Shown: positions 8,484 to 14,560 of the stretch, one piece after another | Numbering within the stretch: the stretch's first letter is position 1 | Layout: each line of letters starts with the position of its first letter | Assembly: GCA_958435885.1 (NCBI GenBank) | Contig: CAUBHZ010000001.1 | Span: 1-26,341 of the forward strand | Direction: 5' to 3' | DNA from: an uncultured Intestinimonas sp. | GTDB taxonomy: Bacteria > Bacillota_A > Clostridia > Oscillospirales > Oscillospiraceae | DNA: 26,341 nt | Made by a program: the position numbers and the translations under genes | Notes under the pieces: generated by a model | The model's input: the letters and a program-made list of their open reading frames with translations, nothing else | What the model was told of the DNA's origin: nothing | Databases searched by the model: none

Positions 8484-9335
8484 ATGAAAATCAAAACTGT
8501 CATGGTGATTGGCGCCGGCCAGATGGGCGGCGGCATTGCTCAGGTCATGGCTGCTGCCGGGCGGAAGACCTATCTCAACGACGTGAACATGGACATCATC
8601 AAAGCCAGGCTGGACTTTATCGGCAAGCTGCTGGACAAGGACGTGTCCAAAGGAAAAATTACCGAGGCGCAGAAGGCGGCAACCATGGTCAACCTGATCC
8701 CCTCCACCGACCAGAAGGACGCCGCCGACTGTGATCTGGTGGTGGAGGCCATCGTGGAGAACATGGGCATCAAGGCTAAGGTGTTCTCCGACCTGGACCA
8801 GATTTGCAAGCCCTCCTGCATTTTAGCCTCTAACACATCCTCCCTGCCGATTACAGAGATCGCCGCTCACACCAAACGGCCGGAGAATGTCATCGGGATG
8901 CATTTTATGAATCCGGTGCCGGTGATGAAACTGGTAGAGATTATTCGGGGCCTGGCAACCTCCGGAGAGACCTATGAGGCAATCAAAGCAGAGAGCCTGG
9001 CCCTGGGCAAGACACCGGTAGAGGTGCGGGATGTCCCTGGCTTTATCTCTAACCGAGTGCTCCAGGTCATGATCAATGAGGCCATCTACTGCCTTTATGA
9101 AGGGGTGGCCTCCCCGGAGGATATCGACACTGTAATGAAGCTGGGAATGAACCACCCCATGGGACCCCTGCAGTTGGCAGACTTCATCGGCCTGGACACC
9201 GTGCTGGCCATCATGGAGACTCTATATGACGGCTACGCCGACTGCAAGTACCGGCCTTGTCCTCTGCTGCGGCAGTATGTAAAGGCCGGCTGGTTGGGAA
9301 AGAAGTCGGGCCGAGGCTTTTATCAGTATAGCTGA
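8484..9335 (+). CDS. hbd: 3-hydroxybutyryl-CoA dehydrogenase
   Basis: This 283-residue NAD(P)-dependent 3-hydroxyacyl-CoA dehydrogenase interconverts acetoacetyl-CoA and 3-hydroxybutyryl-CoA. The N-terminal Rossmann motif GAGQMGGGIAQ follows the start closely. SNTSSLPIT and the substrate-binding HFMNPVPVMKLVEII block contain the catalytic serine and histidine, and the C-terminal helical domain contains NHPMGPLQLADFIGLD. I chose the ATG at 8484 because it follows AAAAGGAG at the right distance and gives the normal family length. The in-frame ATG at 8430 would add 18 residues encoded inside the intergenic hairpin. The gene is separated from crotonase by only a few bases. Confidence 0.94.
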   Translation: MKIKTVMVIGAGQMGGGIAQVMAAAGRKTYLNDVNMDIIKARLDFIGKLLDKDVSKGKITEAQKAATMVNLIPSTDQKDAADCDLVVEAIVENMGIKAKVFSDLDQICKPSCILASNTSSLPITEIAAHTKRPENVIGMHFMNPVPVMKLVEIIRGLATSGETYEAIKAESLALGKTPVEVRDVPGFISNRVLQVMINEAIYCLYEGVASPEDIDTVMKLGMNHPMGPLQLADFIGLDTVLAIMETLYDGYADCKYRPCPLLRQYVKAGWLGKKSGRGFYQYS

Positions 9336-9344
9336 GGAATGTCT

Positions 9345-10118
9345 ATGGGACGACATGTTCAATGCGAGGAGAGGGGCGGAGTGGCAGTCGTGACCATCTG
9401 CCGCCCCGAAGCTCTCAATGCCCTGAATCCCGATGTGCTGCAGGAGCTTTGGGAGGCCATGGACCGCCTGGGCAGCCTGCGGCACATCAAGGTAATTATA
9501 TTGACGGGGATGGGAGACAAGGCCTTTGTGGCCGGGGCTGACATTGCCTCCATGCGGGATATGAGTCCCGGGGAGGCCATCACCTTCAGCCGCATCGGGC
9601 ACCAAACCATGGATCGGATAGTCTCTATGCGGGCCGTTACCATTGCGGCCATTAACGGTTATGCTTTGGGTGGCGGCTGTGAGCTGGCTCTGGCCTGTGA
9701 TATGCGAATTGCCAGTACCCGCTGCAAAATGGGCATCCCGGAGGCCACTCTCGGAGTGATCCCTGGTTTTGGCGGTACCCAGCGTCTGCCGCGCCTGGTG
9801 GGACTGGGACGTGCCATAGAGCTGCTGGCCACCGGTAAAGCCTGGGGCGCACAGACGTGTAAGGAGATCGGACTGGTCAACCACGTAGTGGAACCGGAGA
9901 AGCTGATGGACTGCTGTATGGGGCTGGCAGAGCAGATCGTGAAAAACAGCGCGATTGCCATTGATTATGGAAAACAGTGTATGCGTGCCGGCGTAGAGAT
10001 GGACCTCTCCAAAGCGCTGGAGTTGGAGCAGAGGGTATTCGCCTTGACATTCGTAGAGACAGACCAGCGGGAAGGAATGTCTGCGTTTCTGGAGAAGAGA
10101 CCGGCTCATTTTATTTAA
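9345..10118 (+). CDS. crt: Enoyl-CoA hydratase (crotonase)
   Basis: This crotonase-fold protein of 257 residues (259 from the upstream ATG) hydrates crotonyl-CoA to 3-hydroxybutyryl-CoA or the reverse. The oxyanion-hole segment AGADIASM, the block INGYALGGGCELALACD with the first catalytic glutamate (about Glu113), and GIPEATLGVIPGFGGTQRL with the second (about Glu133) are all present. Two in-frame ATGs lie at 9339 and 9345. The GAGGA at 9334-9338 abuts the first but is correctly spaced from the second, so 9345 is preferred. The start lies almost on the hbd stop, so the two genes are tightly coupled. Confidence 0.93.
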   Translation: MGRHVQCEERGGVAVVTICRPEALNALNPDVLQELWEAMDRLGSLRHIKVIILTGMGDKAFVAGADIASMRDMSPGEAITFSRIGHQTMDRIVSMRAVTIAAINGYALGGGCELALACDMRIASTRCKMGIPEATLGVIPGFGGTQRLPRLVGLGRAIELLATGKAWGAQTCKEIGLVNHVVEPEKLMDCCMGLAEQIVKNSAIAIDYGKQCMRAGVEMDLSKALELEQRVFALTFVETDQREGMSAFLEKRPAHFI

Positions 10119-10149
10119 AGAATTGTTCATCAGATGGGAGGGAAATCTC

Positions 10150-11292
10150 GTGTTTCAATTCACAGAAGAACAACTTGCGATCCAGGAGATCACCAGAAAG
10201 TATGCACAGAGTTCTATCAAGGCTCTTGCAGATGAAATCGACAAGACAGGCCGCTACCCCAAGGAGAACATAGCCGGACTGGTGGATATCGGCATCATGC
10301 AGCTGACCATTCCTGAGGAATACGGCGGCACCGGGATAGACGACGAGATCTCCAAGGCCTTGGCTGTCTCCGAGGTAGCCAAGTGTTGTGCATCCACCGC
10401 CGAGATCCTGGACGTCCATTACCTCTCCACCGATATTCTTATGCGTAAAGGTACCCCCGAGCAGAAGGCCCAGTATCTGCCCCAGGCCGCCAAGGGAAAG
10501 CTGGGCGGCTTTGCCCTCACCGAGCCCGGCGCCGGCTCTGACGCCGGAGGGTTGAAGACTCGTGCGGTCAAGGACGGGGATGATTATATTCTCAACGGCA
10601 CGAAGTGCTTCATTTCCAACCTGGGACCCGACGAGGGCAACCACTTTGTGGTGGTGGCCGTCACCGAACCGGGTATCGGCACCAAGGGTACCACCGCCTT
10701 CCTGGCGGACCGGTCCATGGCCGGTGTCTCCTGCGGCAAAACGGAGGACAAGATGGGCATCCGGGGCGCTGCGGTCTCTGAGTTGGTACTGGAGGATGTA
10801 CGTGTCCCTAAGACAGCAATCCTGGGACAGATAGGCGAGGGTTTCAAGATCGCCATGATGGGTCTGGATGGCGGACGGATCGGCATTGCCTCCCAGGCCT
10901 GCGGTGTGGCCTTCGGCGCTATTGAGGAGGCAGTCAAGTACTCTGGCGAACGGGTACAGTTTGGCAAGCCCATCAACGCCAACCAGGGCATTCAGTGGTA
11001 CCTGGCGGATATGTCTGTCAGAGCCGACGCGGCGTGGCTACTTACCTTACGTGCCGCGGATCTGCGGCAACGTGGCCTGTCCTGTACCACGGAGGCCGCC
11101 ATGGCCAAGTGGTATGCCGGTGAAGCTGCCTGTTTCTGCTGTGATCTGGCGCTTCAGATCCATGGCGGCTACGGTTACATGAAGGATTACGCCATCGAGC
11201 GCATGTACCGGGATGCCCGTATCCTCCGCATCTATGAAGGCACCTCTGAGGTGCAGAAGATGGTCATCTCCAGAGCGATGCTGAAGGAATGA
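10150..11292 (+). CDS. bcd: Butyryl-CoA-type acyl-CoA dehydrogenase (second copy)
   Basis: This 380-residue FAD acyl-CoA dehydrogenase is closely related to the copy at 3786-4928. FALTEPGAGSDA, TKCFISNLGPDEG, FGKPINANQGIQWYLADM, QIHGGYGYMKDY and IYEGTSEVQKMVIS are identical or nearly so in both. Glu363 in IYEGTSE is the expected catalytic base. I chose GTG at 10150, which follows GGGAGGGAA at good spacing and gives exactly the same length as the paralogue. The longer frame would begin at a TTG with no ribosome binding site. Its place after thl-hbd-crt suggests butyryl-CoA dehydrogenase. The usual etfBA partner genes do not follow, so electron bifurcation cannot be assumed from this locus. The region between residues 288 and 320 diverges most from the first copy. 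Confidence 0.92.
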   Translation: MFQFTEEQLAIQEITRKYAQSSIKALADEIDKTGRYPKENIAGLVDIGIMQLTIPEEYGGTGIDDEISKALAVSEVAKCCASTAEILDVHYLSTDILMRKGTPEQKAQYLPQAAKGKLGGFALTEPGAGSDAGGLKTRAVKDGDDYILNGTKCFISNLGPDEGNHFVVVAVTEPGIGTKGTTAFLADRSMAGVSCGKTEDKMGIRGAAVSELVLEDVRVPKTAILGQIGEGFKIAMMGLDGGRIGIASQACGVAFGAIEEAVKYSGERVQFGKPINANQGIQWYLADMSVRADAAWLLTLRAADLRQRGLSCTTEAAMAKWYAGEAACFCCDLALQIHGGYGYMKDYAIERMYRDARILRIYEGTSEVQKMVISRAMLKE

Positions 11293-11603
11293 TGAAACAT
11301 GGAAAACTAATATAGGCTTTACATGCCGGAGGAACTCTCTAAGTAGCTCTAGGCGATTAGGTGTCGATTTGTGTGTAGAAGTATGTAGACCCGTCATATG
11401 TCCGATGTTGGTGGATGTGCGGACAATCAATGTGCAGGGTGCATCGTCACCACCAGCAAGAGCAACGTAGGTTGGATGGTGAAGGAATGTGGCGATGCCA
11501 AACCGCGGGATGAAATCCCTGCGTATACAAACCATAGGGACAGGACGGCCTTTGTGACAAAAAAGTCAAATTTGATCTAAACGAGGGGGAAGGTGGGGAG
11601 AAT
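11293..11603. other. Intergenic stretch with no convincing gene
   Basis: This 311-base gap follows the second acyl-CoA dehydrogenase. A 60-codon + strand frame (11398-11580) encodes a peptide with CADNQCAGC but has no ribosome binding site, and in-frame stops lie immediately before it. I do not count it as a gene. GGAGG at 11328-11332 has no suitable frame after it. No intrinsic terminator is visible, so transcription from the dehydrogenase may run into the small genes downstream. Near the end, GGGGGAAGGTGGGGAG provides the ribosome binding site of the next gene. Confidence 0.5.
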
Positions 11604-11888
11604 ATGGAGCTGCGTCAGGAAGTTGAACGAATCCTGGGGGAAAGGGTGAGACCTATACTCCGGGAGCACGGTGGAGAGATCCGACTGTTGGATTGCTCTG
11701 ATGGCGTAGTGTCCGTGGAGCTTTTGGGGACCTGCTCCGGCTGTCCCTCGGCAGACCTGAGTACCAGAGACTTTGTGAAAGATATCCTCCGGGCTGTATT
11801 GCCAGATGTGGAAAGTGTGGAAATTAAGAATAGGGTTTCCCGGGAACTGCTGGATATGGCTTGCTCCATACTCGGTTACGAGCGATGA
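11604..11888 (+). CDS. Nfu/NifU C-terminal-domain Fe-S scaffold-like protein
   Basis: This 94-residue protein consists of one NifU-like (Nfu) domain. VRPILREHGGEIRLLD opens the domain and TCSGCPSA at 43-50 holds the CxxC pair Cys44 and Cys47. Two such domains bridge a [4Fe-4S] cluster between them in known Nfu proteins, and they deliver clusters to apoproteins. The family length of about 75-95 residues fits. The last four bases overlap the start of the next gene. Its place after a set of enzymes whose dehydratases need [4Fe-4S] clusters suggests dedicated cluster delivery or repair. That is inference from position only. Confidence 0.85.
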   Translation: MELRQEVERILGERVRPILREHGGEIRLLDCSDGVVSVELLGTCSGCPSADLSTRDFVKDILRAVLPDVESVEIKNRVSRELLDMACSILGYER

Positions 11889-12106
11889 AGCGGGCGATAA
11901 AATACTGCGGAGGCTGCAACCCACGTTATGACCGAATGGCAGTTGTCAGGAAAGTGGAGGTGCGGTTGGGAGAGAAACTTCCAGATGCCCAGCCCGGTGT
12001 ATACTATGACCAAGTATTTGTCATCTGTGGATGTACATCACAGTGCGCCAATATTTCACAGCTTTCAGCCCGCAATCTGGTGTGGATTACAACAGATTTT
12101 GTATGA
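11885..12106 (+). CDS. Small five-cysteine protein of unknown function
   Basis: This 73-residue protein starts at the ATG overlapping the Nfu-like stop (ATGA). An upstream in-frame TTG would add eight residues but is embedded in the Nfu gene. The protein begins MKRAIKYCGGCNPRYDR and carries Cys8, Cys11, Cys48, Cys50 and Cys54 (CGCTSQC), arranged as a CxxC pair and a CxCx3C group. This pattern suggests metal or Fe-S binding, or thiol redox work. No signal peptide or membrane segment is seen. I do not recognise a named family. Overlap with the Nfu-like gene suggests the two act together. Confidence 0.7.
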   Translation: MKRAIKYCGGCNPRYDRMAVVRKVEVRLGEKLPDAQPGVYYDQVFVICGCTSQCANISQLSARNLVWITTDFV

Positions 12107-12392
12107 TATTTGGAATCAGAATAGGCCATATATTAAACAAAGTTGAGGCAAAACAAAGAAGCAGAAAATTATATATATCGGATGTTGACGGCAAAATCTA
12201 AAATATTTTATCCACGCAAGTCCAACCCGCATTTTTGCTGAGGTGATATTATCTTTAGATTTTTGTGCTGCCATTCTTAAGAATTCGAGCCCTTCAGACG
12301 CGCCACGTCGGAACAAGCGAGATATCGCTTGTTCCGGCTTTTTTAACGCCGGAATGTATTCCTCCATCTTTTTGGAAATCTGATCCAGGGTA
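12107..12392. other. AT-rich intergenic stretch before the BlaI-type promoter
   Basis: This stretch follows the small cysteine protein. It is A/T-rich up to about 12,260, then contains the terminator at 12309-12345. An 83-codon minus-strand frame (12116-12367) crosses the terminator, lacks a convincing ribosome binding site and has a hydrophobic end encoded by the AT-rich tract. I treat it as chance. No RNA gene is recognised. Confidence 0.5.
12309..12345 (+). terminator. Intrinsic terminator ending the acyl-CoA cluster transcript
   Basis: A perfect 12-bp stem (12309-12320 with 12325-12336) with a GATA loop is followed by GCTTTTTTAA. The T-run lies on the + strand side, so it stops + strand transcription about 200 bases after the last small gene. 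It also insulates the downstream BlaI-type promoter. No T-run exists on the other side. Confidence 0.88.
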
Positions 12393-12421
12393 TTGACTTA
12401 CTGCGTCTAATGGGATAGACT
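12393..12421 (+). promoter_or_regulatory. Sigma-A promoter of the BlaI/BlaR1-type operon
   Basis: TTGACT at 12393-12398 and TAGACT at 12416-12421 are separated by 17 bases, a good housekeeping promoter. The -10 box is embedded in the first operator, so repressor binding should block RNA polymerase. Confidence 0.82.
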
Positions 12422-12448
12422 ACCGGTAGAGAGTCTATCGCATTAGAC
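12405..12448. promoter_or_regulatory. Twin dyad operators for the BlaI-type repressor
   Basis: Two copies of the dyad GTCTA-N6-TAGAC lie at 12405-12420 and 12433-12448, 28 bp centre to centre. The two copies also face each other as an inverted pair around ACCGGT. BlaI/MecI proteins bind as dimers to tandem dyads over their own promoter, and the arrangement here fits autoregulation. The half-site differs from the TACA/TGTA type of staphylococcal bla operators. Assignment to the adjacent repressor is inferred from position. Confidence 0.82.
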
Positions 12449-12462
12449 AAAGGAGGCTGGCT

Positions 12463-12813
12463 ATGGGCACGCCAAAAATCTTTGAGAGCGAATACCGGTT
12501 CTGCCTCATCCTGTGGGAGCATGAACCGGTGACCGCCGCAGAGCTGGTAAAGCTGTGCCAGGCCCGGCTGGGGTGGAAGCGGACCACCACCTATACCGTC
12601 ATCAAACGCCTGGGAGAGCGGGGCGTGGTGCAGAACAAGGACGGCGTGGTTACCGCCCTGGTCTCCAAAGAGGAGGCCCAGGTGTCCGAGATCGACGAGC
12701 TGATGGAGAAGAAGTTCCAGGGCTCCCTGCCCGCTTTCTTGGCCGCCTTTGCCCGGCGGCAGGACCTGTCCGAGGAGGAAGCGGAGGAGATCCGGCGCAT
12801 CATCGAAAAGTGA
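12463..12813 (+). CDS. BlaI/MecI-family transcriptional repressor
   Basis: This 116-residue winged-helix protein matches the BlaI/MecI/CopY family in length and pattern. ESEYRFCLILWEHEPVTAAELV opens the winged helix, and GWKRTTTYTVIKRLGERG at about 43-60 is the recognition helix region. The C-terminal helices include SKEEAQVSEIDELMEKKF and serve dimerisation. In the family, repression is lifted when a partner membrane protease cleaves the repressor. The start ATG follows AAAGGAGG at ideal spacing, and its own promoter carries two dyads. The protease gene follows ten bases after the stop. Confidence 0.93.
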   Translation: MGTPKIFESEYRFCLILWEHEPVTAAELVKLCQARLGWKRTTTYTVIKRLGERGVVQNKDGVVTALVSKEEAQVSEIDELMEKKFQGSLPAFLAAFARRQDLSEEEAEEIRRIIEK

Positions 12814-12823
12814 GGAGGGGACC

Positions 12824-14485
12824 ATGGAAGCGGTATTTCTAAAGCTGGTCAACCAGAGCATCGCCGCCGGCTGGCTGGTGCTGGCGGTGGTGGTGCTGCG
12901 GCTGGTGCTCCGAAGGGCGCCCCGGTGGAGCTTCTGCCTGCTCTGGGGCCTGGTGGCCCTCCGGCTGATCTGGCCCTTCTCGCTGGAAAGCGCCCTGAGC
13001 CTGGTCCCCAGTGCCCGGACCCTGCCCCCGGAGATCCTCTCCACCGCCGCCCCCCAGATCAGCAGCGGTATCCCCGCCCTCAACAGCGCGGTCAACCCCG
13101 CCCTGGCGGCCTCCATGGCTCCGGCGCCGGGGGATAGCGCCAACCCCACCCAGATCTGGTCCTTTGTCCTGGCCCGCCTCTGGCTGGCGGGGATGGCCCT
13201 CCTGCTGCTCTATGCCCTGGTCAGCTATCTGCGCCTGCGGCGCCGGGTGAGCACCGCCACCCTCCTCCGGGAAAACATCCGGCAGAACGAGTGGGTGGAC
13301 ACCCCCTTTGTCCTGGGCCTCCTGCGGCCGGTGATCTACCTGCCCTACCGGCTGGAGGACCGGGATCTGGCCTATGTGATCGCCCATGAGCGGGCCCACA
13401 TCCGCCGGGGCGACCACTGGTGGAAGGTGGTGGGCTTCGTGTTCCTGGCGGTCTACTGGTTCCACCCCCTGCTGTGGGTGGCCTATGTGCTGCTGTGCCG
13501 GGACATCGAGGGGGCCTGTGACGAGAAGGTGGTCCGGGAATTGAGCCAGGAGGACCGCTGCGGATACGCCGCCGCCCTGTTCCGCTGCGGCGTCCGCCGC
13601 CGGACCGTGGCCGCCTGTCCGCTGGCCTTCGGTGAGGTGGGGGTCAAGGCACGGGTGAAGGCGGTCATGGGCTATCGGAGGCCGGGGCGCTGGCTGGTGG
13701 CGGCGGCGCTGTTGGTCTGCGCCGTGGCGGCGGTGTGTTTTCTCACCGATCCAAAATCCTATGAGCAGGAGATCCGGGCAGACGGGCGCATCTACGTGCG
13801 GCAGGAGGGAAGCGTGACCGCTCTGCCCGAGGGCAGCTATGAGATCGGCGTCCTGAATAGCATCCTTCACCATACCCGCGACCACCCGGTCGAGGACTTT
13901 TCCGGGGTAAATCTGGACGAGAAGTACGCCGGCAACCGGCTCTACCGGAGCGGTCTGGCAGATGATGTGATCTATCTGGAGGACCTGTCTGGCTTCTATC
14001 TACCATTCCAGACCGAAGCGGAGGTGGTGAGGTGGCTGGACTATACCCAGGCACCGGATGAGATGGACTGGGATGGGGAGCTTACCGTCCGGCTCTCCCA
14101 GTTCCCCGGCGTGACCTTCCGGTACACGCCGGATCAGATCACCGCCGACGGCGGGGACGGTGCGGAGCCCGTGGTGCTGATCTCCGGTATGCCCATCTGG
14201 AGCGTCTACTTCTGCGACCTCACCGGGGACGGTCTCCCCGAGCTCTGCGCCGCCCTCAGTTGGGGCTCCGGCATCGTGGACAACCGTGTTGTCATCTACG
14301 ATTACGCCAACGGCGCCAGCTATGGACTGGAGGACCGGGCAAACTATGACTACACCCTGCGGTATGACGCCGGGGAGGACTGCCTGTATGTAGACAAAAG
14401 GGACTATCAGGAGGGGGAACTGGTTTCCTCCGGGCGGCTGGTCTATGAGGACGGGTGCATCCAGGTCCCGGGGCTGGAGACCTAA
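12824..14485 (+). CDS. M56-family (BlaR1-type) membrane sensor protease with unfamiliar sensor domain
   Basis: This 553-residue protein has N-terminal membrane helices (about 10-31 and 36-55) and a helix near 112-134. The zinc-protease motif HERAH sits at 188-192, with further ligand candidates around Glu229 in DIEGACDE. Helices follow near 202-225 and 289-307. The remaining roughly 245 residues lie outside the membrane. BlaR1 and MecR1 end in a penicillin-binding domain with SxxK and KTG motifs; none is visible here. The C-terminal part is acidic and rich in Tyr, Asp and Gly, with a repeat-like SVYFCDLTGDGLPELCA segment resembling secreted beta-domains. The ligand is therefore probably not a beta-lactam, or is sensed indirectly. 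I chose ATG 12824 because it follows GAGGAGGGG after the repressor stop; longer frames would overlap the repressor gene. Confidence 0.88.
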   Translation: MEAVFLKLVNQSIAAGWLVLAVVVLRLVLRRAPRWSFCLLWGLVALRLIWPFSLESALSLVPSARTLPPEILSTAAPQISSGIPALNSAVNPALAASMAPAPGDSANPTQIWSFVLARLWLAGMALLLLYALVSYLRLRRRVSTATLLRENIRQNEWVDTPFVLGLLRPVIYLPYRLEDRDLAYVIAHERAHIRRGDHWWKVVGFVFLAVYWFHPLLWVAYVLLCRDIEGACDEKVVRELSQEDRCGYAAALFRCGVRRRTVAACPLAFGEVGVKARVKAVMGYRRPGRWLVAAALLVCAVAAVCFLTDPKSYEQEIRADGRIYVRQEGSVTALPEGSYEIGVLNSILHHTRDHPVEDFSGVNLDEKYAGNRLYRSGLADDVIYLEDLSGFYLPFQTEAEVVRWLDYTQAPDEMDWDGELTVRLSQFPGVTFRYTPDQITADGGDGAEPVVLISGMPIWSVYFCDLTGDGLPELCAALSWGSGIVDNRVVIYDYANGASYGLEDRANYDYTLRYDAGEDCLYVDKRDYQEGELVSSGRLVYEDGCIQVPGLET

Positions 14486-14500
14486 AGATGGGAAAAGCGT

Positions 14501-14538
14501 AAAAAGGGAGGACATCCTCACGGATGTCCTCCCTTTTT
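14501..14538. terminator. Bidirectional intrinsic terminator
   Basis: A perfect 17-bp stem (14501-14517 with 14522-14538) with a TCAC loop carries AAAAA at one end and TTTTT at the other. It lies between convergent genes, the M56 protease on + and the amylosucrase on minus, and should serve both. Confidence 0.93.
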
Positions 14539-14560
14539 GATGGAATGGACCGCGGGGCGG

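Noticed and set aside
11398..11580. A 60-codon + strand frame encoding a peptide with CADNQCAGC
   Set aside because: There is no ribosome binding site and in-frame stops lie immediately upstream. The cysteine pattern alone is too weak, though a conserved homologue would change this view.
12116..12367. An 83-codon minus-strand frame ending in a hydrophobic segment
   Set aside because: It runs through an intrinsic terminator and an AT-rich tract and lacks a convincing ribosome binding site. It may be chance or part of an intergenic repeat.
12469..12508. ACCGGTT at the start of the BlaI-type gene as another LacI operator
   Set aside because: It lies inside coding sequence, lacks the full AACCGGTT dyad, and is far from any sugar promoter.
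12839..13885. A 348-codon minus-strand frame opposite the M56 protease gene
   Set aside because: Low-complexity Gly/Gln/Pro-rich product, with no ribosome binding site and no motifs, while the + strand frame has HExxH and membrane helices.
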